A stretch of 64,000 nt of DNA from Granulosicoccus sp045106475 (GCA_045106475.1 JBGCEO010000093.1:5247-69246); one strand, 5' to 3'. Shown: positions 26,678 to 35,581, numbered from the stretch's first letter. Made by a program: numbers and translations. The notes: a model not told the origin generated them from the sequence alone.

Positions 26678-27471
26678 TAGTGAAAGCTGCTATCTGGCAA
26701 GGAATCAGTGCTAAGTATGAAGGCACAATCTTCGTCCTCAAAGCGCAGTGCGGCAAACTGTTCGTAAGTGTACAACTCCAGTTGTCGATTGACGCCGTCG
26801 TGGGTCACCTCAACTGATTGTTCAATCAGCGGAATATCCGATGTTTGCAAAGGCCAGCTCACGATTTGCTGAGCACTTAAGCTCTGCCACTTTGTGATCG
26901 ATTCTGTGGGTACATCGAAATGCTGCTTGCTATCGTCGAGTATTTGTATTGAACTGATAGGACTATTAAAAACCTGCAACTGTGCAATTGCAGACAATCC
27001 ACCGTTGATCAGTGACAGGATCCACTCGGGCGCAAACTCGACTCGGTCGTCTCGCTTGATGTAGCGGCGTTCGCCATTGAGATCGGTATTGCCAACTGAA
27101 ATTTGACTGTCGTTCAAGAATAAAACAGCCAAAGGATCATTCAGTCCGGCTGCTTCTAGATCAACCTCGTTTGCGGCATAACTGTGCGTGGTGGGCATCA
27201 GTGCACCGAGTAATGGTTCCAGGCGTTGTTGGTTAACTGGCAGTTCGCAAGGTGCAGTTACCAGCCATTGCTCATCGAGTCGCTGTAATCGAATCTCAGC
27301 GTAGTCCGGCCGTTGAATGGTTAGCGTTTGGATCAAATGGGGTGATACTTGTGAGCTTGTGTTTTTTTTGTTGTCGCTGTAGATAACCGCGCCAATGGCT
27401 GCCAATAGCATGAGTAGCCCGGCTCCAAGCAGGATATTCCATCGTAAAAGCAGTTTATCGTGACTAACCAT
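26677..27471 (-). CDS. DUF4340 domain protein of the Gld-type ABC locus
   Basis: A 264-residue protein with one N-terminal membrane helix (about residues 13-31) and a large extracytoplasmic domain with repeating beta segments such as LQRLDEQWLVTAPCELPVN and ISVGNTDLNGERRYIKRDDRV. This layout fits DUF4340, a family encoded next to GldG-like proteins and ABC-2 permeases. It lies one base after the GldG-like gene. The protein is short for the family. Function unknown. Confidence 0.72.
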   Translation of the reverse strand: MVSHDKLLLRWNILLGAGLLMLLAAIGAVIYSDNKKNTSSQVSPHLIQTLTIQRPDYAEIRLQRLDEQWLVTAPCELPVNQQRLEPLLGALMPTTHSYAANEVDLEAAGLNDPLAVLFLNDSQISVGNTDLNGERRYIKRDDRVEFAPEWILSLINGGLSAIAQLQVFNSPISSIQILDDSKQHFDVPTESITKWQSLSAQQIVSWPLQTSDIPLIEQSVEVTHDGVNRQLELYTYEQFAALRFEDEDCAFILSTDSLPDSSFH

Positions 27472-27472
27472 T

Positions 27473-28807
27473 TTAAGCGCGGCGTCGCCAACGAATAATC
27501 ACGGCGATCAGCAGAAGAAGCGTTGGGATGCCTGCAAGATACAGAACTGTTAACCCGATAATAGCCGTATTGTTGAGGTTCAGCTCACTATCAGGCGCAC
27601 GCTCAGTGACGAATTCTAGCGCATCGGCATCACCTGTAAGCCAGAGAAACAGCGCTTCGAGAAAGGCCTGATTTGCGCCATTTCCGACAAATTGCGATGC
27701 GCCCAGGTCGGCATCGCCGATAACAGCAAAGCGCTGCTGTCCCTCGCCTAGAGCTCTTTCAATGGTGATACCGAGCAACAAGGGCCCTGCAACTTCGTTG
27801 GTGTTGCTATCAAATGCTATTGCTCCACTGAGCTCGCCTGTTTCCGTCCAGCTGGATTCGGGTGTTTGTAAAAGCGGTAGAGTGGTTTGACCAGCCAGCG
27901 GCGTGACTGCTATGGCTCTGGCCTGTGGCAACAACACTGGGTTGCTGAGTACAGAGGTCACGGGATGGGTTGGAAATCGATCAAGCAACACGAAATCAGG
28001 TGTAGCAACATCAAGTGCCTGACTTGCAGTATCGATAACGGTGCCAGGCAGTGTCGTAATGCCCAGATTGTCTGCGATAAGCTGCAGATTGGGACCGCTT
28101 GGGCTTTCACTGGGGATTTCGCTTAGCCAAAGTAGGTTGCCTCCGCGTGAAATATAGTCGTTGATGCTGGCTGTTTCACCTGGAAAATAGGGGCGCTTTG
28201 GCGCAGCGATAACCAATAGATCAATGCTGTCGTCCAGGTAAGGTTCGCTCACCAGACTATGCTCTCGGCTCACAAGACCCACACTGGCAAGTCTTTGTGC
28301 CATGGTTGACCAGTCGTCATTCGTATTAAGTAGCGGGCTTCGTTCATCGTGTCCGCTGATGAAAGCTATATCGCGATCCCCTTCTTGAGTGAGTTGGCGC
28401 AGACTATTAACCAGGCTTCTTTCAGATAGGTTCTGCAAGCGCTGTTCGCGATTGGGCGCGCGTAATATCAGTTCACCTCCAGGTGCTGCATCGAGTGCTC
28501 GTGCCGCGGCGGGATCTGTTTCTGGATTTATAAAGCGTAAATCAATATCAGGTTTTATGGCTTGAAAACGTGCAACAAGAGTTTCGACGCCGTTTCGCTG
28601 TGCCTGGTCGGGGCCCAGTACGGCAATTAGCTCTACCGGTGTGTTGATCGATGCGAGTACTTTGTGAGTAGTGGGAGTAAGGCTGTGCCGATCATTGGCT
28701 GTTATGTCGAATGCCATGTCGAAGCGCACAGCTAACCAACCCAGCGATAAAATGATGCCGGTTAGCAGTATGGACAGAATGATATGAAGGCGGGCTGATC
28801 TTTTCAC
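27473..28807 (-). CDS. GldG-like ABC auxiliary membrane protein
   Basis: A 444-residue protein with an N-terminal helix (about residues 8-28), a periplasmic domain with DITANDRHSLTPTTHKVLASI at its start and the VIAAPKRPYFPGETASINDYI segment, and a C-terminal helix ending RWRRRA. This is the GldG / DUF4350-like ABC auxiliary type. The frame is open upstream to 29005 inside the permease gene, but GTG 28807 lies directly after the permease stop and gives the normal short cytoplasmic tail MKRSAR. It is the third gene of a four-gene minus-strand operon. Confidence 0.8.
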   Translation of the reverse strand: MKRSARLHIILSILLTGIILSLGWLAVRFDMAFDITANDRHSLTPTTHKVLASINTPVELIAVLGPDQAQRNGVETLVARFQAIKPDIDLRFINPETDPAAARALDAAPGGELILRAPNREQRLQNLSERSLVNSLRQLTQEGDRDIAFISGHDERSPLLNTNDDWSTMAQRLASVGLVSREHSLVSEPYLDDSIDLLVIAAPKRPYFPGETASINDYISRGGNLLWLSEIPSESPSGPNLQLIADNLGITTLPGTVIDTASQALDVATPDFVLLDRFPTHPVTSVLSNPVLLPQARAIAVTPLAGQTTLPLLQTPESSWTETGELSGAIAFDSNTNEVAGPLLLGITIERALGEGQQRFAVIGDADLGASQFVGNGANQAFLEALFLWLTGDADALEFVTERAPDSELNLNNTAIIGLTVLYLAGIPTLLLLIAVIIRWRRRA

Positions 28808-28809
28808 AA

Positions 28810-29562
28810 TCAGCGTCCGTGCTGTCTGAGTGCATCGAGCCTGATGATAGTCAAGCCGAGAAACAGAGCAGTCATCAGGATAAAGTAGGCCAGATCGGCA
28901 GTTCGGATGTAGCCTTGAAAAAAACCGTGCAAATGAGTAGTCAGCGAAAGTGCGGACAAACTCTGGAAAGCGAAAGTACTGCTGCTTGCACTGCCAATGA
29001 TCCAAAGGATGAGTAACAAGGCAAGACTTGAAACGATGGCGATCAGACTATGTTTGGTCAGCGATGAGAAGTAAAGGCCGCAGGCAGTGCAGGCTGCGGT
29101 GCACAAGAGCAACCCAAGGCATGCCGTTAGCAACAGCGCTAAATCCAGAACGACGAAAGCTCTCATTAAGAACAGCATCATGACGGCTAACAGAACCAGC
29201 CCCGCTAAAACACTAAGCACGCCTAGAAATTTACCTATAACCAGGGATGTTGTACTGACGGGGGAGGATTGCCAAAGTGCATAGGTCTGTTGTCTGAATT
29301 CGTCACTAAAACTTCGCATCGCAAATAGCGGTGCTACCAGTGTAAAGGCCAGAGCAAGCGGCTCAAGATAGCGCACACTCATGAATCCGCTTAGACCGGT
29401 TGGGTGATCCTGTATGGCCAGTTGAGCTTGAACATCGATGAACACTTCAAGCTGTCGTAGGAAGAGATAACCAAATAGTCCGGCCAGCAAGGCTGCCATC
29501 GTCCAGGTTTGCCCGCTGCGAAGCAAGGTGGTGCACTCATGCCTGGCAACAACCGTAATCAT
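28810..29562 (-). CDS. ABC-2 type permease (GldF-like)
   Basis: A 250-residue permease with six helices. SFSDEFRQQTYALWQSSPVS at about residues 84-103 is a typical ABC-2 coupling element. It overlaps the ATPase gene by four bases and precedes the GldG-like gene. The pair resembles GldA/GldF of gliding bacteria, but non-gliding gammaproteobacteria carry it as well; the substrate is unknown. Confidence 0.85.
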   Translation of the reverse strand: MITVVARHECTTLLRSGQTWTMAALLAGLFGYLFLRQLEVFIDVQAQLAIQDHPTGLSGFMSVRYLEPLALAFTLVAPLFAMRSFSDEFRQQTYALWQSSPVSTTSLVIGKFLGVLSVLAGLVLLAVMMLFLMRAFVVLDLALLLTACLGLLLCTAACTACGLYFSSLTKHSLIAIVSSLALLLILWIIGSASSSTFAFQSLSALSLTTHLHGFFQGYIRTADLAYFILMTALFLGLTIIRLDALRQHGR

Positions 29563-30293
29563 GTTGTTGCTCCGTGAAACAGGATTTCCAGGTCGTCTCC
29601 GTTGGCTGGCCTGTCAGCGACTAGCCTGCCATCATGAATGATGGCGATCCGATTGCAGGTAGCCTTGGCTTCGGATAACAGATGTGTGGAAAACAGAATT
29701 GATTGATCCTGGCCTACCTGCCTTATCAGATTTCTCATGCTTTCCATCTGTTGTGGATCCAGTCCGTTGCTCGGCTCATCCAGCAGTACAACGGCAGGTT
29801 CGTGAATCAGTGCCTGAGCAAGCCCCACTCTTTGTTTGTAGCCTTTGGACAAGCTGCCTATTAATTGTTTGCTCACCTCTCCGAGGCTGCATTGGTCAGT
29901 TACTCTCGTCAATCGATTGCTCAGGTCAGGCTCTTTTAAACCACGTATGCGCCCGGCCAACTTCAGGTATTCATTGACACGCATGTTGGTGTAAAGCGGC
30001 GGTTGATCAGGCAGGTAGCCCACGTGTGCGCGAGCACGCAGCGGTGAATCAGTCATCGAGTAGCCGTTTATGCTGACCGAACCACTATCAGGGACCAGAA
30101 TGCCGCACAGCATGCGCAGCGTGGACGACTTGCCAGCCCCGTTCAGCCCCAATAGTCCCAATACATCGCCGCGTTTTAATTCCAGTGACAGGTCCTGGAC
30201 ACTGGAGGACTCGCTCAGACGGCGAGTGAGCCCGTGAGCTTCCAGTAAAATCTCCGACGTTTTGGAGCTTTCTTCATTAGCGGAGACAGACAT
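29559..30293 (-). CDS. ABC transporter ATP-binding protein (GldA-like)
   Basis: A 244-residue ABC ATPase: Walker A GLNGAGKSSTLRML, signature LSKGYKQRVGLAQAL, Walker B VVLLDEPSNGLDP, and switch His in FSTHLL. It is the first gene of the Gld-type operon (ATPase, permease, GldG-like, DUF4340) and possibly of mutM. The first 20 residues are polar and precede the ABC fold. Confidence 0.9.
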   Translation of the reverse strand: MSVSANEESSKTSEILLEAHGLTRRLSESSSVQDLSLELKRGDVLGLLGLNGAGKSSTLRMLCGILVPDSGSVSINGYSMTDSPLRARAHVGYLPDQPPLYTNMRVNEYLKLAGRIRGLKEPDLSNRLTRVTDQCSLGEVSKQLIGSLSKGYKQRVGLAQALIHEPAVVLLDEPSNGLDPQQMESMRNLIRQVGQDQSILFSTHLLSEAKATCNRIAIIHDGRLVADRPANGDDLEILFHGATT

Positions 30294-30522
30294 GTCGGTG
30301 ATATAGAACCCTGTAGGTACTTTCGGTTGCTGCGGGTGCGCACAGGAGTATAGAGCAGCAACTAATCAGGGGTTAGCTCTGCAGCAGTTGTGCCTAAGTC
30401 GTATCAGACGTGTAAAGAGCTTTATTACCTGATCTGTGCAGTCGGCTTTGACCATGATGTGTCACCCCATTGACGAGCTGATTGTGTATGGTGTGTGCCG
30501 TAAATTAAAAAACAGAGAGGTA

Positions 30523-31710
30523 TTGAGCTTGTTCCTTCTTGGTATTTGGGATGTATCAGTCTGGACACTTGTGGCATGGACGGCTGTGAGCTGTCATATC
30601 ACCTTGCTGGCGGTGACCGTTTATCTGCATCGAAGCCAGGCCCATCGAGCGGTTGACCTTCATCCGTGTCTGCAGCATTTCTTTCGATTCTGGCTGTGGT
30701 TGACAACTGGCATGATCACCAAGGAGTGGGTTTCAGTACATAGAAAACACCATGCACGCTGTGAGGGTCCCGAAGATCCGCATAGTCCGCAGATTTATGG
30801 CATCAAAAAGGTTTTGCTCGAAGGTGCTGAGCTGTACCGCGAAGCCGCTGCGGATTCAGAAATCTTGTCCAAATTTGGACATGGCACACCGGATGACTGG
30901 GTTGAGCGCAATGTGTATAGCCGGTTTAATACGCTTGGGGTCGCCATGCTGGCCATCACCGAGTTTGCCCTGTTCGGTCTGGCTGGCATTGCAGTTTTCG
31001 CTATTCAGATGCTCTGTGTGCCAGTGCTAGCCGCCGGCATCATAAATGGCCTTGCTCATTTCTGGGGCTATCGAAATTTCGAAACTGATGATGCGGCAAC
31101 CAACTTAACGCCCATTGCAGCGATCATCTGTGGTGAGGAGCTGCACAATAATCACCACGCCTATCCGTCTTCGGCGCGTTTTTCATTGCGCAAATGGGAG
31201 TTGGATCTAGGGTGGGTCTACCTTCGTCTGTTTAGCTTTTTGCGCCTGGCCAAAATCCGCAGAGTAGCACCCAGACCTCACTTTGATTCAGAGAAGACAG
31301 TGATGGACGTGGAGACGGTCAAGGCGATTATTTCCAGTCGCCTGCATGTCATGGAAAGCTACGCTCGTAAGGTAGTCAAGCCTGTCCATGCGACAGAGCT
31401 CAAGGCAGCTCCGCAGCACCGAAGAACCTTGAGGCGCGCAGCGGGTGACTTGATAAAGGTAGATCATCTGCTTGATGAGGCGGCTCGGTTGAGGGTATCT
31501 GCCGCATTGGCAAGTAGCGAAAGCTTGAACACTGTTTACCAGCTACAGGACGAGTTACAGGCCATCTGGCAAAAAGCCGGCGCTAGCCAGGAAGCATTAC
31601 TTGTCGCGCTGCAGGACTGGTGTAAGGAGGCCGAGGCAACTGGCATCGATTGCCTGGAAGAATTTGCGCTGAGACTACAGGGTTATCAGCTCAAACCCTT
31701 TAATGGCTGA
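30523..31710 (+). CDS. Acyl-CoA/fatty acid desaturase
   Basis: A membrane di-iron desaturase of delta-9 type. The three His boxes are HRSQAHR, HRKHH and HNNHH, ligating the two irons; DLHPCLQHFFRFWLWLTTGM and PEDPHSPQ are typical of the group. The C-terminal 130 residues are a predicted helical extension rich in Ala, Leu and Glu. The frame is open from GTG 30436, but TTG 30523, just after AGAGAGG, places the first helix (LFLLGIWDVSVW) at the N-terminus as in relatives; this start is a judgement. It introduces double bonds that keep membranes fluid in the cold. Confidence 0.88.
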   Translation: MSLFLLGIWDVSVWTLVAWTAVSCHITLLAVTVYLHRSQAHRAVDLHPCLQHFFRFWLWLTTGMITKEWVSVHRKHHARCEGPEDPHSPQIYGIKKVLLEGAELYREAAADSEILSKFGHGTPDDWVERNVYSRFNTLGVAMLAITEFALFGLAGIAVFAIQMLCVPVLAAGIINGLAHFWGYRNFETDDAATNLTPIAAIICGEELHNNHHAYPSSARFSLRKWELDLGWVYLRLFSFLRLAKIRRVAPRPHFDSEKTVMDVETVKAIISSRLHVMESYARKVVKPVHATELKAAPQHRRTLRRAAGDLIKVDHLLDEAARLRVSAALASSESLNTVYQLQDELQAIWQKAGASQEALLVALQDWCKEAEATGIDCLEEFALRLQGYQLKPFNG

Positions 31711-31733
31711 CCTTGAATTGCAAGCACAAAAAA

Positions 31734-31758
31734 GCCCGGATCTACCGGGCCTTTTTTT
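31734..31758. terminator. Intrinsic terminator between the desaturase and rpmG
   Basis: GCCCGG (31734-31739) and CCGGGC (31745-31750) form a GC-rich stem with a five-base loop. It is followed by seven T on the plus strand and preceded by six A, so it can stop transcription in both directions. It starts 24 bases after the desaturase stop. Confidence 0.8.
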
Positions 31759-31759
31759 G

Positions 31760-31830
31760 CCTGATCGGGTCGCCCTGATGGGGTCAGCCTGACCGGGTTA
31801 ACCTGCCGGGGTCCAACATGACCCGGTCAA
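31760..31830. repeat. Degenerate 14-15 bp tandem repeat, five copies
   Basis: Five successive units of 14-15 bases follow the pattern CCTGAYCGGGTCAR: 31760-31773, 31774-31787, 31788-31801, 31802-31816 and 31817-31830. A sixth, decayed unit (CCTAAACAGG) may follow. The units lie between the terminator at 31734 and the end of rpmG at 31844. No family or function is recognised. Confidence 0.7.
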
Positions 31831-31843
31831 CCTAAACAGGCTG

Positions 31844-31999
31844 TTACTTGATCTTTGCTTCCTTGTACATCACGTGTTTGCGTACAACTGGGTCGAACTT
31901 TTTCATTTCAAGCTTTCCAGTCATGGTGCGCTTGTTTTTGGACGTGGTGTAGAAATGCCCTGTGCCTGCTGAAGACACTAGCTTGATCTTATCTCTCAT
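31844..31999 (-). CDS. rpmG: 50S ribosomal protein L33
   Basis: A 51-residue basic protein, MRDKIKLVSSAGTGHFYTTS at the start and FDPVVRKHVMYKEAKIK at the end, a clear L33. It lacks the CxxC zinc pair, so it is the zinc-independent form. It lies 35 bases after rpmB, the usual rpmB-rpmG pair. Confidence 0.97.
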   Translation of the reverse strand: MRDKIKLVSSAGTGHFYTTSKNKRTMTGKLEMKKFDPVVRKHVMYKEAKIK

Positions 32000-32034
32000 G
32001 ATTTAGCTTCTCGAGTTCTGTGAAGGCGGGCGGG

Positions 32035-32271
32035 TTAAACTTTCTCGCCACGAGCACGCAGCTCGGAGAGAACCGTATCGATACCGCGCTTATCAATGAT
32101 TCGCATTCCGTTCGAAGAGACTCGCAGGGAAACGAAACGTTTTTCAGCCGCGACCCAAAAACGATGGGTGTGAAGATTGGGCAAAAAACGACGCCGACGC
32201 CTATTCTTGGCGTGCGACACGTTGTTACCTGACATTGGGGCTTTGCCGGTGACCTGGCACACTCTGGACAT
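32035..32271 (-). CDS. rpmB: 50S ribosomal protein L28
   Basis: A 78-residue L28: MSRVCQVTGKAPMSGNNVSH, then NRRRRRFLPNLHTHRFW and a C-terminal LRVSSNGMRIIDKRGID. It is the first gene of the rpmB-rpmG unit. The Cys at residue 5 is the only one; the CxxC pairs of zinc-type L28 are missing. Confidence 0.97.
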   Translation of the reverse strand: MSRVCQVTGKAPMSGNNVSHAKNRRRRRFLPNLHTHRFWVAAEKRFVSLRVSSNGMRIIDKRGIDTVLSELRARGEKV

Positions 32272-32294
32272 GCGAAACTACTCCGAATTGGTAC

Positions 32295-32310
32295 TTGTAC
32301 ACTTGTACAA
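32295..32310. promoter_or_regulatory. Palindrome between rpmB and folB
   Basis: TTGTAC (32295-32300), spacer ACTT, GTACAA (32305-32310): a perfect 6-4-6 inverted repeat 23 bases before the rpmB start and 88 bases before folB. It overlaps where promoters for the divergent genes should lie. It could be an operator or a chance repeat. Confidence 0.35.
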
Positions 32311-32398
32311 TGCTTAGCCTGAGAAGTGTAGCGAATTTCTGGCCAACCCTCAAGCGATGGGGGTGCACTATTTTCTAGAGATCAACCTGGATTGCACT

Positions 32399-32761
32399 AT
32401 GGACCGCATTTTTATCACGGATCTGACCGTTGAGACCATCATCGGAATTTATGACTGGGAGCGGAAAACCCGGCAAAGGGTGGTGCTGGACCTGGAAATG
32501 TCGGCAGATATTGCAGAAGCAGCCCAATCGGAAAACATCGAATCCACGCTTAATTACAAGACACTATCGGAGAGTCTGGTTGATTTCATTGAAAAAAGTG
32601 AGTTTCAGCTGATCGAGACCATGGCCGAGCGGGTATGCGAGATCATTCGACAGGATTTTGGGGTTCAATGGGTCAAGTTGACACTGCACAAGCCCGATGC
32701 CTTGCCGGGCGGAACTGATGTGGGTGTCATGATCGAAAGGGGAGCGCGCCCCGATGCTTGA
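32399..32761 (+). CDS. folB: Dihydroneopterin aldolase
   Basis: FolB, 120 residues, splits dihydroneopterin to 6-hydroxymethyl-dihydropterin in folate synthesis. FITDLTVETIIGIYDWER has the substrate-binding Glu21; the C-terminal LTLHKPDALPGGTDVGVMIER holds the catalytic Lys. The frame is open to 32357, but ATG 32399 gives the standard MDRIFI start and length. Confidence 0.94.
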   Translation: MDRIFITDLTVETIIGIYDWERKTRQRVVLDLEMSADIAEAAQSENIESTLNYKTLSESLVDFIEKSEFQLIETMAERVCEIIRQDFGVQWVKLTLHKPDALPGGTDVGVMIERGARPDA

Positions 32762-32792
32762 GGCACTAATACTGACGGCGGGTCAATAATTA

Positions 32793-33968
32793 GTGGTTGC
32801 TGAATCGGCATTGCCAGAGCCGGATAGCGTTTCACTGGCTCATAGCAACAAGCTTGTAGATCTGATCAAACAACGGATTTCCGGCGCTGGTGGCCGCATC
32901 TCCTTTGCCGATTTCATGACGCATGCGTTGTATGAACCCGGGCTAGGGTATTACATGGCCGGCGCCACCAAGTTTGGCAGCCAAGGGGATTTCGTTACTG
33001 CACCTGAAATTACCCCCTTGTTTGGCGCTGCCGTGGCGGTTCAGCTGCGTGAAGTGCTAGAGAGGGTTGGTGGCGGGATTCTCGAATTGGGCGCTGGCAG
33101 TGGCAGCTTGGCGTTAAGCATACTGAAGGCTATGGATGATATCGGTGATCTGAAGTACACCATTCTTGAGCCGAGTGCAGAGTTGCGCCAGCGCCAGCGG
33201 CAGTTGCTTGCAACTGCGCTTAGCCCGGCTCAGCTCGATCGCGTTAACTGGATTAGCGCATTACCTGAAGATTTTATCGGCGTGATCGTGGCCAATGAAG
33301 TGATGGACGCACTGCCAGTTGAACGATTCAGCGTGATCAATTCGTCCGATAGGTTGCAACAGCTTCTGGTATCAAGCGAATTCAAAACGGTTGAGCGCGC
33401 AAGCCAGGGTGCATTGTCAGCTGCAATTGCTGCAATTGAAGCTGACCTGGCTGAGCCCCTGGCTCCAGGCTATCAATCGGAAGTGTGCTTGCTGCTAAAG
33501 CCGTGGATAAGCAGTCTTGCTAAAAGCATGAATAAAGGCGTTCTGCTAGTGATCGATTACGGTTATCCACGTCGCGAGTATTATCTGCCTGAGCGCACCC
33601 GAGGCACCTTAGCCTGTTACTACCGGCATCGTGCACATGACGATGCGTTTCAATGGCCGGGTCTTCAGGACATTACAGCCCATGTGGATTTTACCAGTGT
33701 CGCCGAGGCAGCCGCATTGGCTGATCTCGAGCTACTTGGCTACGCGACGCAATCTGCCTTCCTGCTGGACAATGATCTATTGGTTTTGGCAGAGGCCTTA
33801 GGCGAGCAGCTAAAAAGTGATGCAGATCGCATAGCCGTGGCACGGGCGATAAAAACACTGACGCTACCTGGTGAAATGGGCGAACGCTTTCAAGTAATGG
33901 CTCTTGGCAAAGGCTATGATCACGCGCTGCGAGGTTTTGCCACACAAGACCTTGCGCATCGTTTGTAA
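32793..33968 (+). CDS. Class I SAM-dependent methyltransferase, MidA/NDUFAF7 (DUF185) family
   Basis: A 391-residue enzyme with ISFADFMTHALYEPGLGYYM near residues 35-54, FVTAPEITPLFGAAVA, ILELGAGSGSLALSIL (SAM loop) and VIVANEVMDALPVERF. This is the DUF185/MidA family; the mitochondrial member NDUFAF7 dimethylates an Arg of a complex I subunit. A protein Arg methyltransferase role is inferred by family only. Start is GTG 32793. Confidence 0.9.
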   Translation: MVAESALPEPDSVSLAHSNKLVDLIKQRISGAGGRISFADFMTHALYEPGLGYYMAGATKFGSQGDFVTAPEITPLFGAAVAVQLREVLERVGGGILELGAGSGSLALSILKAMDDIGDLKYTILEPSAELRQRQRQLLATALSPAQLDRVNWISALPEDFIGVIVANEVMDALPVERFSVINSSDRLQQLLVSSEFKTVERASQGALSAAIAAIEADLAEPLAPGYQSEVCLLLKPWISSLAKSMNKGVLLVIDYGYPRREYYLPERTRGTLACYYRHRAHDDAFQWPGLQDITAHVDFTSVAEAAALADLELLGYATQSAFLLDNDLLVLAEALGEQLKSDADRIAVARAIKTLTLPGEMGERFQVMALGKGYDHALRGFATQDLAHRL

Positions 33969-34072
33969 TGCTTTTGCTATTCAAGAGCCTGGTGAGCGCA
34001 CATACAGCCGCTTTTTAGGGCCGTCGCACTAACCCGGTTTTACACCAACGCATCGAGTAACCTTACGTATCC

Positions 34073-34870
34073 ATGGAATTGACACACATAATCTGGCTGG
34101 CCCTGGTGCAGGGTTTAACAGAGTTTTTGCCCGTATCGAGTTCAGCACATTTGATACTGGTACCTCGTTTGCTCGAGTGGCCCGATCAAGGCCTGGCCTT
34201 TGATGTTGCAGTGCATCTGGGCACCTTGATAGCCGTCGTTGCTTTTTTTCGACGTGATATCGTGACTCTGTTTATAGCCTGGCTTAGCTCTATGACTCAG
34301 CGTGTCATGACTGCTGAAGCGCGACTGGCCTGGGGCGTTGTTTTGGGGACCATTCCGGCTGGACTGGTTGGTTTAGCATTCAAGGACGTAATCGAGGTGC
34401 ATTTGCGCTCACCCCTGGTGATCGCTGCCACCACCATTGTCTTCGGTTTATTGCTGTGGTTAGCAGATCATCGCAGTCGGCTTGAGCGTGACGAGTACAC
34501 GCTAAATTGGCAGGATTTTCTGGTGATCGGCGCTGCACAAGCGATGGCATTAATACCGGGTACGTCTCGATCAGGGATTACCATTACGGCAGGATTGTTA
34601 CTGGGGCTTACACGTGAAGCTGCAGCGCGTTATTCGTTCCTACTCTCCATACCTATTATCGTGCTATCAGGTTTGGGTGTGACCGGTGACTTACTGGGTA
34701 GTACCGACCCAGTCGACTGGACAACCTTACTTATCGGTACCGTGATTGCCGCCATTAGTGCGTTTGTATGCATTCATTATTTTCTTGCATTCATCAATCG
34801 TATGGGCATGACACCGTTTGTTATCTATAGATTACTGTTGGGCGCATTGCTGCTATGGGTATTCTTATAA
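34073..34870 (+). CDS. uppP: Undecaprenyl-diphosphate phosphatase
   Basis: UppP/BacA, 265 residues, recycles undecaprenyl diphosphate for cell wall synthesis. It contains ALVQGLTEFLPVSSSAHLIL (with the catalytic Glu) near the start and LIPGTSRSGITITAGLLLGL (with the Arg of the phosphate site) near residue 160-180. Eight helices are predicted by hydrophobicity. Confidence 0.97.
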   Translation: MELTHIIWLALVQGLTEFLPVSSSAHLILVPRLLEWPDQGLAFDVAVHLGTLIAVVAFFRRDIVTLFIAWLSSMTQRVMTAEARLAWGVVLGTIPAGLVGLAFKDVIEVHLRSPLVIAATTIVFGLLLWLADHRSRLERDEYTLNWQDFLVIGAAQAMALIPGTSRSGITITAGLLLGLTREAAARYSFLLSIPIIVLSGLGVTGDLLGSTDPVDWTTLLIGTVIAAISAFVCIHYFLAFINRMGMTPFVIYRLLLGALLLWVFL

Positions 34871-34906
34871 AGCGTTGATGCTTTATTAAGAACAGGCTAA
34901 TCGACT

Positions 34907-35344
34907 CTATGGTGTAGGTACGTCAAGTTCAAAGAGCTTGCCGCCCAGGCCGTGAACCGAATCGTTGGCCTGCAACGTGATCTTGCTTATACCGTTTGGT
35001 ATCTCAAGCGTTAATGATCGGGTAAATGGCTGTTCGTTTTCGTGCGGATGAGCTAATTTTCGACTACCGAGAATGGTGCCGTCGGGTGCCAGCACGTCCC
35101 AGCGATCAGCGTAGTGCTCCCAGCCCTCATCGGCATGTAAAACTGTTGCATCGATTCTGTATCTCCCATCGCCAAGAGGTGTAATGGTTGCGCCCACTAC
35201 GTCTGCCTCACCTGCTATTGCCTGGCTGCTGAATAAAGACAGCGCTGCCAACATAATGGCTGCGAACAACAATGCCGCCACAGGCCATCGGGAAAATTGT
35301 CGATTTTCGTCCAAAAAAAGAATAGCGCTGGTCTGCTCAGTCAT
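34907..35344 (-). CDS. Conserved hypothetical secreted or membrane-anchored protein
   Basis: A 145-residue protein with a hydrophobic segment at about residues 21-44 (signal anchor or signal peptide ending SQAIAGEA) and a beta-rich domain of about 95 residues with HADEGWEHYADRWDVLAPDG and HPHENEQPFTRSL. Similar domains occur in other proteobacteria as hypothetical proteins. No catalytic motif is identified. The first 20 residues are unusually polar for a signal peptide, so a later start may be used. Confidence 0.6.
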   Translation of the reverse strand: MTEQTSAILFLDENRQFSRWPVAALLFAAIMLAALSLFSSQAIAGEADVVGATITPLGDGRYRIDATVLHADEGWEHYADRWDVLAPDGTILGSRKLAHPHENEQPFTRSLTLEIPNGISKITLQANDSVHGLGGKLFELDVPTP

Positions 35345-35416
35345 AACTGGTTCCTTGCTTAGGTAACTATTGATGCGTTTACTATACGTTTTTCATCTTT
35401 TTTAGTGCAACATAGA

Positions 35417-35581
35417 TCAGAACAAGTGCTGTAGAGTTTTGCACTTCGTCTCCTGACTATATCCACATCGGTGGCAATCTAAGTTCATGACATCGCGTTT
35501 TTCGGAAGATTCCCCAACAGTCGGTCCTGTGATGCAATTCTCATTGCTTTTAGTGCCAATTGTCATGAATTGCTTTTTCAT
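35417..35581 (-). CDS. Possible small Cys-containing protein (54 aa)
   Basis: ATG 35581 on the minus strand is preceded by AAGGA with a seven-base spacing and begins MKKQFMTIG. The 54-residue peptide is polar and has Cys16, Cys36, Cys39 and Cys47, with CHRCGYSQETKC near the end, a possible small metal-binding site. It lies 72 bases before the secreted protein at 34907-35344 on the same strand. It overlaps a plus-strand frame encoding a membrane protein; at most one is likely a gene over the shared part. No family recognised. Confidence 0.35.
   Translation of the reverse strand: MKKQFMTIGTKSNENCITGPTVGESSEKRDVMNLDCHRCGYSQETKCKTLQHLF

Noticed and set aside
28808..29005. N-terminal extension of the GldG-like protein
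   Set aside because: It lies entirely within the permease gene, has no homologous features, and GTG 28807 directly after the permease stop gives the expected N-terminus.
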